Assembly: GCA_045636205.1 (NCBI GenBank) | Contig: JAZTXE010000099.1 | Location: forward strand, 1 to 25,650 | Reading direction: 5' to 3' | Source of the DNA: JAZRUF01 sp045636205 | Lineage (GTDB): Bacteria; Bacillota; Clostridia; Oscillospirales; JAAYXM01 | DNA length: 25,650 nt | Shown: positions 15,904 to 22,986 of the stretch, piece after piece | Numbering within the stretch: the first letter of the stretch is position 1 | Layout of the letters: every line of letters begins with the position of its first letter | The notes under the pieces: model-generated | The model's database searches: none | Told to the model about the DNA's origin: nothing | Seen by the model: only the letters and a program-made list of their open reading frames with translations | Translations under genes and position numbers: made by a program

Positions 15904-15965
15904 AAAACGGTCATAAGATGAACTGAATGCTCTATGTTTTCGGAGGTTCATCCTATGACCGTTTT
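15904..15965 (+). terminator. 20-bp stem hairpin between gltX and ytaF, enclosing the ytaF start
   Basis: The left arm (15904-15923) and right arm (15946-15965) are reverse complements at 19 of 20 positions, with one A-C mismatch. The loop is 22 bases. The right arm ends in GTTTT followed by ATTTAT, so it can act as a terminator for glnS-gltX. The ytaF ATG (15955-15957) lies inside the right arm, while its GGAGG (15942-15946) is mostly in the loop. The same structure could hide the ytaF start from ribosomes. Confidence 0.75.
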
Positions 15966-16596
15966 ATTTATGCTTCTTTCAATAAATTTAGATTCGCTTG
16001 TAACCGGCTTTGCCTACGGTGTGCGGCGCGTTAAAATCCCGCTTATCTCCGCTGCGGTAATATCCTGCTCCTCGATAGCCTACTCCGCTCTTGCAATGGC
16101 TGCAGGCACTGCGGCAAGCGTACTTTTCCCTCCGCTTGTGTGCCGCTTAGCCGGCGCTTTAGTGCTTATAATCATCGGTTTAATTTTAATTGTAAATTCA
16201 GCAAAGGAAAACGAACTCCCTGCTCCCGCACCGAGCAAGGAGAAAGACACTCTTTTTAATCTGGTAATAAAATCTTTCGGAATTACAATTTCGGTTGTGC
16301 GCGACCCAACGCTGTGCGATTTTGACCGCTCGCAAAGAATAGATTTTAAAGAAGCGCTGTACTTAAGCTTTGCACTATCTGCCGATGCTATCGGTGTGGG
16401 GCTTGGTTGTGCAATGAGTGGAATAGTAAACAGTTACATACCACTTCTTGTCGGCTCAAGCCAGCTTGTATTGCTTTATACAGGACTTTACTGCGGAAAA
16501 TTCTTATCTAATTTTTTAAATGTCAGCCGACGCATATGCAATGTTATATCCGGTATAATTTTAATAACACTCGCCATGCTCCGTATTTTTAATTAA
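15955..16596 (+). CDS. ytaF: YtaF-like sporulation membrane protein (MntP-related)
   Basis: The 213-residue integral membrane protein has about six hydrophobic helices in two similar halves, each with a membrane Asp: NLDSLVTGFAYGVRRVKIP near the N terminus (Asp13) and LSADAIGVGLGCAM in the second half. This duplication is typical of the MntP/YtaF family; the NLDSLVTGFAYG form is that of YtaF, a sporulation protein of Bacillus and clostridia of unclear transport role. An upstream in-frame ATG (15934) lies in the hairpin loop without its own ribosome site; ATG 15955 has CGGAGG eight bases upstream and is chosen. Start codon and ribosome site are part of the hairpin at 15904-15965. Confidence 0.88.
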   Translation: MTVLFMLLSINLDSLVTGFAYGVRRVKIPLISAAVISCSSIAYSALAMAAGTAASVLFPPLVCRLAGALVLIIIGLILIVNSAKENELPAPAPSKEKDTLFNLVIKSFGITISVVRDPTLCDFDRSQRIDFKEALYLSFALSADAIGVGLGCAMSGIVNSYIPLLVGSSQLVLLYTGLYCGKFLSNFLNVSRRICNVISGIILITLAMLRIFN

Positions 16597-16622
16597 TAAG
16601 CTCTATAAATCCTTTGCCATAC

Positions 16623-16651
16623 TTGCAAAACACGTCAAAATAAGATACAAT
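16623..16651 (+). promoter_or_regulatory. Promoter of wecB
   Basis: -35 TTGCAA (16623-16628), 17-bp spacer, -10 TACAAT (16646-16651). It lies 33 bases upstream of the wecB start. Confidence 0.65.
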
Positions 16652-16683
16652 ATAGATAATAATTTATATGGTGGTGTGGCAAA

Positions 16684-17835
16684 TTGAGTAAACTTAAAGT
16701 AATGACCGTATTCGGAACCCGACCCGAGGCAATAAAGATGGCGCCGCTGGTGCTTGAGCTTCAAAAACACCCTGAAATTGAGCCGCTGTGCTGCGTAACT
16801 GCGCAACACCGTGAGATGCTGGATTCCGTATTGGATATTTTCAAAATAAAGCCGGACTATGACCTTAACATCATGGCACCGCGTCAGACACTTGCAAGCA
16901 TTACCACAAAGATTCTTACCGGCCTGGATGAGGTTCTTGACAGTGCAAAGCCTGACATTGTTCTGGTGCACGGTGATACATCTACCACTTTTGCCGGTGC
17001 GCTTGCTTCTTTTTATCGCGGCATAAAGGTAGGACATGTCGAAGCCGGCTTGCGCTCTTTCGACAAGTACTCACCCTTCCCCGAGGAAGTAAACCGCAAG
17101 CTTACCGGCAATATAGCAGATTTGCATTTCTGCCCGACGGTAAACAATGCCCAAAATCTCAAAAACGAAAAGATTGACGGTGAGATTTTCATAACCGGAA
17201 ACACTGTTATTGACGCACTCAAAACCACTGTACGTGATGACTATTCTTTCCACAGTGATGCGCTTAAGAACATAGATTTCGGTGCATGCCGCACGGTTCT
17301 TCTCACCGCTCATCGCCGTGAGAATTACGGAGAGCCGATGGAAAACATAATGAACGCAATAAAGGAGCTTGTAAACGAGCATCCGGACATCCAGATAATT
17401 TATCCGGTGCATCTGAGCCCTGCTGTACGTGACACGGTTTTCCCCATCCTTTCAAGCGTGCCGCGCGTGCATCTTATCGACCCGATAGACGTTGATGATA
17501 TGCACAACCTCATGGCGCGTTGCCACCTTATCCTCACCGATTCCGGCGGTCTTCAGGAAGAGGCTCCGTCTCTGGGAAAACCGGTTCTGGTTCTCAGAAC
17601 CGAAACCGAGCGTCCGGAAGCGGTGGTTGCAGGAACGGTTAAGATTGTAGGCGTTGATAAAGACGTTATATTGAAAGAAGCAAACCGTTTGTTAAACTGC
17701 GATGATGCATATCAGCAGATGGCACATGCTGCAAATCCGTACGGTGACGGTCTTGCCAGCGAAAGAATTACAAATGCTATTTTGTGGTCAATGGCAGGCA
17801 TCGGAAACCGTCCCTCAGATTTTTCTGCCAACTGA
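16684..17835 (+). CDS. wecB: UDP-N-acetylglucosamine 2-epimerase (non-hydrolysing)
   Basis: The enzyme interconverts UDP-GlcNAc and UDP-ManNAc for wall teichoic acid or surface polysaccharide. Family blocks include VFGTRPEAIKMAPLVLEL at the N terminus, VHGDTSTTFAGALASF, HVEAGLRSFDKYSPFPEEVN, ITGNTVIDAL, TAHRRENYG, YPVHLSP, and LTDSGGLQEEAPSLGKPVLV with RTETERPEAV. The length is 383 residues, as expected. The start is TTG 16684, which gives the usual N terminus; GGTGG precedes it. It has its own promoter. Its 3' neighbour, an anchored extracellular protein, begins 34 bp later and may be co-transcribed. The absence of other sugar genes suggests a housekeeping teichoic acid role. Confidence 0.96.
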   Translation: MSKLKVMTVFGTRPEAIKMAPLVLELQKHPEIEPLCCVTAQHREMLDSVLDIFKIKPDYDLNIMAPRQTLASITTKILTGLDEVLDSAKPDIVLVHGDTSTTFAGALASFYRGIKVGHVEAGLRSFDKYSPFPEEVNRKLTGNIADLHFCPTVNNAQNLKNEKIDGEIFITGNTVIDALKTTVRDDYSFHSDALKNIDFGACRTVLLTAHRRENYGEPMENIMNAIKELVNEHPDIQIIYPVHLSPAVRDTVFPILSSVPRVHLIDPIDVDDMHNLMARCHLILTDSGGLQEEAPSLGKPVLVLRTETERPEAVVAGTVKIVGVDKDVILKEANRLLNCDDAYQQMAHAANPYGDGLASERITNAILWSMAGIGNRPSDFSAN

Positions 17836-17869
17836 TTAAACCGCGATCAACTTACAAAGGAGGTGCCAT

Positions 17870-18631
17870 GTGAAAAACCAAAAAATCTCATCCTACGCTT
17901 TTACCGCAATACTGGTTATTCTTGTTACGTTGATTTTTATTATTATTTTTTCACCGGCAGTTACCTCCTCTGTTGTAAACTCCATTCCTACGTACCCGCC
18001 AAATACAACATCTCCGGATACTACGGAAATTTTAGAAAACCCTGATTACAGCCAAATTGAAATAACAAAAGAGAATGTGCAGTCGGTTATACGCGCCATG
18101 ACGCGCCCTTCCGAATATTATTATGAAACAAAAAGCACGCTCTTCCATTCGGGTGGCAACAAAAGCTATCCGCGCAAGAAGTGGACAAACAACAAACTTG
18201 AGCGAGTGGATATTATTTCAGAAAACGGCACAACCACGATGACTGTTATATACAGTCCTTCCGCAGTGTACATGTGGCGTCCGGGCCAGACGCGTTATTA
18301 CCGGACAAACCCCGGAGATTTCACAGCGGACACATCACAGATGATAATGGTATATGAGGATGTACTTAAACTTGAAAGCAAAAATATCCTTGATGCTAAG
18401 TATACCATCTACAATTCACTGCCCTGTATTTACGTCGAAGCGCTAAATCCACTTACCGGCTATAAAAGTCGTTATTGGATTTCCACGGACACCGGTCTGT
18501 TAGCATTTGGTCAGATGTTAGGTTTGAATGACACTGTAATTTACACCGTCGAAGCGACGCAAACGGTTGTATCCCCTCAGGATTCCTCAATTTTCCTTTT
18601 GCCCGACGGGGCTTCCATAACAGCAGAATAA
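17870..18631 (+). CDS. Membrane-anchored extracytoplasmic protein, LolA-like, unknown function
   Basis: The 253-residue protein starts with a short basic tail, a TM anchor (about 11-31), then a Ser/Thr/Pro linker (SIPTYPPNTTSPDTT) and a strand-rich domain to the end. Blocks such as RVDIISENGTTTMTVIYSPS, AVYMWRPGQTRYYRTNPGDF and RYWISTDTGLLAFGQML recall LolA/RseB-like folds, in which a strand ends in a W-x-D-x-x-T-G turn. That fold call is a guess. The start is GTG 17870 with GGAGG six bases upstream; an overlapping ATG in another frame (17868) meets a stop at once. It has the same layout idea (anchor plus LolA-like domain) as the lipoprotein at 3222-3806. Role unknown. Confidence 0.8.
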   Translation: MKNQKISSYAFTAILVILVTLIFIIIFSPAVTSSVVNSIPTYPPNTTSPDTTEILENPDYSQIEITKENVQSVIRAMTRPSEYYYETKSTLFHSGGNKSYPRKKWTNNKLERVDIISENGTTTMTVIYSPSAVYMWRPGQTRYYRTNPGDFTADTSQMIMVYEDVLKLESKNILDAKYTIYNSLPCIYVEALNPLTGYKSRYWISTDTGLLAFGQMLGLNDTVIYTVEATQTVVSPQDSSIFLLPDGASITAE

Positions 18632-18634
18632 AAT

Positions 18635-18668
18635 AATCCCTCGCAGATAAAATAGTCTGCGAGGGATT
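18635..18668. terminator. Bidirectional hairpin between convergent genes
   Basis: A perfect 13-bp stem, AATCCCTCGCAGA (18635-18647) with TCTGCGAGGGATT (18656-18668), and an eight-base loop. On the minus strand it is followed by ATTTTATT, on the plus strand by AATAAATT, so it fits the minus-strand operon better. It separates the 17870 and 18677 genes. Confidence 0.8.
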
Positions 18669-18676
18669 AATAAATT

Positions 18677-19018
18677 CTATATACCCAGAACAATTGCCAA
18701 CGCGACAATCAAAAGTTTTTCATCGTTATCCACATCCAAGATTAAAAACGCCAACAAAAGCAGGGGTAAAAGCCCCAATTCGCCTATGTTAATACCTTTT
18801 AGCATACGTTTTAAATCTAAAAATCCTCCGGTCTCTTTTACGGATTGCTTAACTGTTTCTTGGGAGATATCATTTTTAATTTCGGCATCAACGGGAATTT
18901 GCGCTTGCCTTTCCTCTTCTGCCTGCGCAGGAAAATCTTCCTGCACCTGTCCTTCTTCGACCGGGCGGTATAAATCCTCAAAAGCCGCTCTGTCCTCAGA
19001 CATATATCGGTTAAACAA
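18677..19018 (-). CDS. Small acidic protein with hydrophobic C-terminal tail, unknown
   Basis: The 113-residue product has a hydrophilic, acidic, Gln/Glu-rich first half and a very hydrophobic C terminus: LGLLPLLLLAFLILDVDNDE, then a second run of LLIVALAIVLGI. The tail has two short membrane segments joined by an acidic DVDNDEK turn, so it is probably tail-anchored as a hairpin. From memory, similar LLLLLL plus DDE tails occur in small clostridial proteins, some sporulation-linked, but this cannot be verified. The start is TTG 19018 with GGAGG six bases upstream; it overlaps the stop of the preceding gene by 8 bp, which suggests translational coupling. It is the last of three co-oriented small genes. 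Confidence 0.7.
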   Translation of the reverse strand: MFNRYMSEDRAAFEDLYRPVEEGQVQEDFPAQAEEERQAQIPVDAEIKNDISQETVKQSVKETGGFLDLKRMLKGINIGELGLLPLLLLAFLILDVDNDEKLLIVALAIVLGI

Positions 19019-19427
19019 AGGAATCCTCCTCCCTCATACTTCTAAACGCCTGCTTGGCTACTTTGGAAAGTTTTACGATTTGGATTGCTTTGGTTATATG
19101 TACTTGGTCCTCATCCTTAAAATATGAACGCAGTGCGTGTAAGAGCTGGATTCTTCTGTCATCGGTTTTTCTGTACTCATTCATTATCTGCATGGCAGTG
19201 GTAACAACTTTGGGATCTATAGACTCGAGTAAATTGGTCTCATCCGTATTGGAATTAACCGGCAGAAGCGATGGCATTACTAATTCTTCTGCATCCGCAT
19301 TTTCTGCCGGCACTTCATTTTCCTCTGCTTCACCACCCCCAAAAAGAGTTTGCGCAGTCTTTAAAACCTGAGCCATTCCATCAGGAGACTCAAGCAATTT
19401 TTTAATTTTCTCTTCCAAATCTGCCAT
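19011..19427 (-). CDS. Small conserved helical protein, unknown function
   Basis: The 138-residue protein has an N-terminal helix region (KIKKLLESPDGMAQVLKTAQ), an acidic linker (GGGEAEENEVPAENADAEEL) and a C-terminal basic helical half (RRIQLLHALRSYFKDEDQVH and ITKAIQIVKLSKVAKQAF). The first part holds the motif SPDGMAQVL, which recurs in the next gene as STEDGAEIL and SPKGKSVV. I recall proteins with this N-terminal, linker and C-terminal design in Oscillospiraceae-like genomes, annotated as hypothetical; unverified. ATG 19427 has GGGGGG upstream. It overlaps the following gene by 8 bp. Probably cytosolic. Confidence 0.75.
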   Translation of the reverse strand: MADLEEKIKKLLESPDGMAQVLKTAQTLFGGGEAEENEVPAENADAEELVMPSLLPVNSNTDETNLLESIDPKVVTTAMQIMNEYRKTDDRRIQLLHALRSYFKDEDQVHITKAIQIVKLSKVAKQAFRSMREEDSFV

Positions 19428-19439
19428 AATATTCCCCCC

Positions 19440-19721
19440 TTATTCTGAAGCAGCAGATATTATTTTGCCGAGAATTTCCGCACCGTCCTCGGTGGATAGC
19501 ACAGATGAAATCATTTGCTTTGCCGCAGCATCATTTCCTTTTTGCATATCTTGGGCGGCTTTTTTTAGTTTCTCTCCACCATCGCTTAGCAGAGCATTTA
19601 CAACACTTTTCCCTTTTGGTGATGACAGTATCTCAGAAAACTTACCCAGGTTTTGTTTTATTTTATCCCCATTTGCGTTTGCCAGTAACGCCCTTGCAAC
19701 GCTCTCCATATCTGCTGACAT
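19440..19721 (-). CDS. Small helical protein with repeated SPxG-like motif, unknown
   Basis: The 93-residue protein is mostly helical and contains the pattern SSPKGKSVVNALL, then SDGGEKLKKAAQ, then STEDGAEILGKII. These resemble each other and SPDGMAQVLKTA in the next gene, so they may be one small repeated helical unit. No signal peptide or TM. The frame is open to 19739, but ATG 19721 is preferred because GGAGG sits 11 bases upstream, within the longer frame. The distance to the next gene is 12 bp, so the three small genes form an operon on the minus strand, starting divergently from the phosphoesterase gene. Confidence 0.75.
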   Translation of the reverse strand: MSADMESVARALLANANGDKIKQNLGKFSEILSSPKGKSVVNALLSDGGEKLKKAAQDMQKGNDAAAKQMISSVLSTEDGAEILGKIISAASE

Positions 19722-19829
19722 ATCAATACGCACCTCCAAAAAATCGCAACAAGCTCGATATTCAATTGCTTCTATGTCAGTATATGCCGGATGTACTGTA
19801 TCGGTTACATTTTTTATTAAAGGTGATTT

Positions 19830-20291
19830 ATGATGAAGATTTTAGTTGTATCAGACTCTCACGGAAACGCCTCCGCGCTCTGCCGCGCCATCCTTAAAGA
19901 AAAGCCTGACTGCATCATTCATTTAGGTGACGGTTTTAACGATATACCCGAAGGTTTAGACATCCCTTGTTATCGTGTATGCGGAAATTGCGACCCAATA
20001 AGCTGCGGATTGAGCGAAACGCTCGTAATTGAACTTGAAGGCGTGCGTTTACTTTTGACACACGGTCATAAATACAATGTCAAAAGCACCCTGTCGCCAA
20101 TATACCTCGCGGCATTAGAAGAAGGCGCACAGCTTACTTTATTTGGTCATACCCACATGCCTTTTTCGGATATTGACGATAAATCCCCTTCTCTGTTTAA
20201 TCCGGGCTCCATACGACATCCGCCGCATTCATATTTAACGATTGTCCTGCGTGACGGAAAATTCAGTTGCAGGCACAAGACTCTATTGTAA
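19830..20291 (+). CDS. yfcE: YfcE/MJ0936-type metallophosphoesterase
   Basis: The protein is a calcineurin-like phosphodiesterase of the small MJ0936/YfcE type that binds two metals. Ligand motifs are in order: SDSHG (Asp9, His11), GDGFND (Asp34), GNCD (Asn53), THGH (His78) and GHTH (His107, His109). The GNCD rather than GNHD form is common in this branch. It is 153 residues, as expected, with no signal peptide. There are two adjacent ATG codons at 19830 and 19833; AAAGGTG fits either. The substrate is unknown. It is divergent from the three-gene small operon. The gene ends near a 9-bp AT-rich hairpin (20287-20309) that lacks a T tract. Confidence 0.93.
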   Translation: MMKILVVSDSHGNASALCRAILKEKPDCIIHLGDGFNDIPEGLDIPCYRVCGNCDPISCGLSETLVIELEGVRLLLTHGHKYNVKSTLSPIYLAALEEGAQLTLFGHTHMPFSDIDDKSPSLFNPGSIRHPPHSYLTIVLRDGKFSCRHKTLL

Positions 20292-20331
20292 ATAATATTT
20301 TTATTTACATAATAATATTCCGCGTAGACAG

Positions 20332-20360
20332 TTGAATTTTATATAAAAAAGCGTTATTAT
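20332..20360 (+). promoter_or_regulatory. Promoter of the 20417-22944 gene group
   Basis: -35 TTGAAT (20332-20337), 17-bp spacer, -10 TATTAT (20355-20360). It lies 57 bases before the ATG of the membrane protein, in an AT-rich gap. Confidence 0.6.
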
Positions 20361-20416
20361 ATTTTTGATTATATCAAGAGTGCAAAGTTTAAAATTATCA
20401 TGACACGGTGATTTAT

Positions 20417-20932
20417 ATGAAAAGAGTATTTCCTTCCCCCTTAAAACGCCCATTGGCATTTCCGATACTACTCATATGTATTATTGTTTTTTTGTTATAT
20501 ACAATAATTGATACTGCAGTTGTTTTTAAAAGCATACCGCTTTTGGTTGTAATATTTTGCAGCATCATCTGCGTTTTCGCAATAGCTTGCATATGGCGGT
20601 TTTATTTTATCAAGTATGAATATATACTCGTCGGCGATGAACTGGTGGTGCGAGAATATACTCTGCGCAAGGTTATTCCCATAAACTCCTACTCTTTAAG
20701 CTCAATAAAATCAATTGACCGCATTTCACTCCTTCACAGAAAAGGGCATCGCGCAAAAAAGTATAACATGTGCAACTCCCTGTACAGTTCTCTGTTTTCA
20801 GGTTTGGTAATGACGTATATAGACTTAAATTCCGCAGAGCGCACAAAGGTTCTCATTGACCCTCCGGAGGATGTAAAAAAGCTTTTGAAGCTTAATTTGG
20901 AGGACAGGTTCCATATTCCATCAAAAAAATAG
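20417..20932 (+). CDS. Two-TM protein with cytoplasmic PH-like domain, unknown function
   Basis: The 171-residue product has two hydrophobic segments (about 14-36 and 42-62), followed by FIKYEYILVGDELVVREY and PINSYSLSSIKSIDRISLL, a strand-rich region like bacterial PH domains. The last part has MTYIDLNSAERTKVLIDPPE. The ATG at 20417 has CGGTGA seven bases upstream; a GTG at 20408 is in the same frame but has no ribosome site. The layout resembles the protein at 4723-5253. It is 21 bp from the azlC gene and may be in its transcript. The function is unknown; a PH-like fold is a suggestion from pattern alone. Confidence 0.75.
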   Translation: MKRVFPSPLKRPLAFPILLICIIVFLLYTIIDTAVVFKSIPLLVVIFCSIICVFAIACIWRFYFIKYEYILVGDELVVREYTLRKVIPINSYSLSSIKSIDRISLLHRKGHRAKKYNMCNSLYSSLFSGLVMTYIDLNSAERTKVLIDPPEDVKKLLKLNLEDRFHIPSKK

Positions 20933-20953
20933 TTTATCAGGAGTGCTAAATAA

Positions 20954-21682
20954 ATGGCAGATGCAATTTCAATCTTAAAAAAAGGGATATCCGACGGTAT
21001 TCCAATAGGTCTTGGATATTTATCCGTATCCTTTGCATTTGGAATGATGGCCTCAAACGGTGGGCTTCCGATTTGGGCAACCATTGCAATTTCTATGACA
21101 AACCTGACCTCTGCAGGTCAGATGGCAGGTCTTGGATTAATTCTGTCCGGCGGGTCGTTTATCGAAATGGCTTTGACTCAGCTTATAATTAACATACGCT
21201 ACGCACTTATGTCCTTATCGCTTTCGCAAAAATTAAATTCAGGTGTTACGTTTTTACATAGACTTTTAATCTCCTTTGGTAACACGGATGAAATCTTCGC
21301 GGTGGCAAGTTCGCAATCCGGTGAAGTTGGTAAGAAATACATGTACGGGCTTATAATAATGCCTTACTTAGGGTGGACGATAGGAACAGCAACCGGCGCA
21401 ATTGCCGGACAAGCACTTCCGCAATCGGTATGCTCTGCACTTAATATAATGCTCTACGGCATGTTCATTGCAATTTTCGTTCCGCCTGCCAAAAGCTACT
21501 CCCCGGTACTTAAAGTAGTAATACTCGCAATTGTACTCAGCTGTATATTCGCGTGGATGCCGATACTTAACCGAATATCGTCGGGCTTTGTTATTATTAT
21601 ATGTACACTTATATCCTCAACTTTCGGCGCGGCATTTTTCCCGATTGAAAGTGACATGGAAGGCGGTTGGGAAAATGAATAG
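20954..21682 (+). CDS. azlC: AzlC-family branched-chain amino acid exporter, large subunit
   Basis: The 242-residue membrane protein has about seven or eight hydrophobic segments and the AzlC start block KKGISDGIPIGLGYLSVSFA, then LTSAGQMAGLGLI and NIRYALMSLSLSQKL, all hallmarks of the AzlC/YgaZ family. With AzlD it forms a branched-chain amino acid exporter, first defined through azaleucine resistance in Bacillus. GGAG lies 10 bases before the ATG. The azlD start codon overlaps its stop by 8 bp. No regulator gene is nearby. Confidence 0.95.
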   Translation: MADAISILKKGISDGIPIGLGYLSVSFAFGMMASNGGLPIWATIAISMTNLTSAGQMAGLGLILSGGSFIEMALTQLIINIRYALMSLSLSQKLNSGVTFLHRLLISFGNTDEIFAVASSQSGEVGKKYMYGLIIMPYLGWTIGTATGAIAGQALPQSVCSALNIMLYGMFIAIFVPPAKSYSPVLKVVILAIVLSCIFAWMPILNRISSGFVIIICTLISSTFGAAFFPIESDMEGGWENE

Positions 21683-21998
21683 TTTGGCTCGTCTTATCGC
21701 GTACATCGCAGTAATGGCAATCGTTACATATCTCATACGCATGATACCTCTTGCCTTGGTCAGACGGAAGCTTAAAAGCAGATTTATAAAATCATTTCTC
21801 TTTTATGTTCCGTATGCGGTGCTTGCCTCAATGACTTTTCCCGCAGTTTTCACAGTTTCGGACTCATCAGTTGCGTCGGTAAGCGGCTGCGCTATAGCGG
21901 TGCTTTTGGCGCTTAAAAACAAAAGCCTTCTTACAGTTGCACTGAGTGCTTCGGCGGCAGTATTTATTGTAGAATGGATTATTCGTCTAATAGTCTGA
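21675..21998 (+). CDS. azlD: AzlD-family branched-chain amino acid exporter, small subunit
   Basis: The 107-residue protein has four hydrophobic segments and the family blocks VTYLIRMIPLALVRRKL and FLFYVPYAVLASMTFPAVF. It is the small partner of AzlC. The reading frame is open from 21531, but the ATG at 21675 fits the family start; it overlaps the azlC stop by 8 bp, with GGCGGTTGGG upstream, so translation is likely coupled. It ends 10 bp before the FliB-like gene, so this may be a transcript of at least three genes. Confidence 0.93.
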   Translation: MNSLARLIAYIAVMAIVTYLIRMIPLALVRRKLKSRFIKSFLFYVPYAVLASMTFPAVFTVSDSSVASVSGCAIAVLLALKNKSLLTVALSASAAVFIVEWIIRLIV

Positions 21999-22008
21999 GG
22001 AACAAGTT

Positions 22009-22944
22009 ATGAAAACAGTCTTTCCGAGCTATTATAATTCGTTTAAATGCTTGGCAGGTGCTTGCAAAAACAGTTGCTGCATCGGCTGGGAAATTGATAT
22101 TGATGAAAAAACACTCTCTGAATATAAAAGTATACCGGGCGATTTCGGTAAACGTCTTAAAGATAGTATAGACTTTACTGCTCCAACCCCATGTTTTAAG
22201 CTTGATGAATCCGAGCGCTGCCCTTTTCTGAATCAATCGGGTTTATGCGATATTATCCTTATGTTAGGAGAAGACAGTATTTGCAACATATGCACGGACC
22301 ATCCGAGATTTCGAAACTTTTTCTCTGAGCGCATTGAGATGGGTTTGGGTCTTTGCTGCGAAGCTTGTGCAGCTATTATCCTCTCCAACAAGGAAAAGGT
22401 TCGGTTAATTGAAGAAGATAATGAAGCTCATTCATGTGAAATCACGGAACATGATCAGATTTTCCTTAATTTTCGCGCTAAGATATTTAACTTACTTCAG
22501 GACAGGTCGCTTACTATAGATGAGCGTGTACAGGCTATGCTTTCCGCATGCGGCAGTACTCTTCCCGATAAGTCCATTGGTGAATGGACCGGAATTTTCT
22601 CTTCTTTAGAGCAATTAAATCCTGCATGGGGTGAGTTACTGGAAGAGCTTAAATGCACGAATTCTTCTGATTTAGATTTCTCATTTGGCGATGATATTAA
22701 CACTGCATTTGAGCAACTTATGGTATATCTTACATACAGACATCTATGGGATGCATATGAGACTGACCGCATCCCTGCTTGCGCCGCGTTCGTAGCCTTA
22801 AGCTATATGTTTTTACGCGCTTTAGCTGCGCTTAAAGAAAAGTGTTCGATAGATTATTTAGTGGATGTTTGCCGCCTTTATTCGTGCGAAATTGAATATT
22901 CCGAGGATAATATGTCCACGCTTTTTGATTTGCTTGAGAGTTAA
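22009..22944 (+). CDS. fliB: FliB-family Cys-rich protein (putative lysine N-methylase)
   Basis: The 311-residue protein matches the family annotated as flagellin lysine-N-methylase. It starts with FKCLAGACKNSCCIGWEIDI and has Cys at 14, 19, 23, 24, 62, 71, 80, 92, 95, 116, 117 and 120, a pattern fit for one or more Fe-S clusters or zinc. Block CPFLNQSGLCDIIL and NICTDHPRFRNFF are also family hallmarks. Proteins of this group exist in non-motile clostridia, so flagellin may not be the target; no flagellar gene is in view. The C-terminal half (about 125-311) is helical. GAGG precedes the ATG. The FliB call is a family name and the substrate is inference. Confidence 0.8.
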   Translation: MKTVFPSYYNSFKCLAGACKNSCCIGWEIDIDEKTLSEYKSIPGDFGKRLKDSIDFTAPTPCFKLDESERCPFLNQSGLCDIILMLGEDSICNICTDHPRFRNFFSERIEMGLGLCCEACAAIILSNKEKVRLIEEDNEAHSCEITEHDQIFLNFRAKIFNLLQDRSLTIDERVQAMLSACGSTLPDKSIGEWTGIFSSLEQLNPAWGELLEELKCTNSSDLDFSFGDDINTAFEQLMVYLTYRHLWDAYETDRIPACAAFVALSYMFLRALAALKEKCSIDYLVDVCRLYSCEIEYSEDNMSTLFDLLES

Positions 22945-22945
22945 A

Positions 22946-22986
22946 TAAAAACCCCGCCCGAAAAAAATCGGCCACCGTTTTTATTT
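22946..22986. terminator. Weak hairpin between convergent FliB-like and pfkA genes
   Basis: AAAAAC and CCGA pair with TCGG and GTTTTT across an internal mismatched C-rich bulge. It has T tracts on both strands and lies between two convergent stops, so it may terminate both. Confidence 0.4.

Noticed and set aside
20287..20309. Terminator after the yfcE-like gene
   Set aside because: The stem is 9 bp but almost all A-T and has no T tract; transcription may read on. Recorded only as a possible hairpin.
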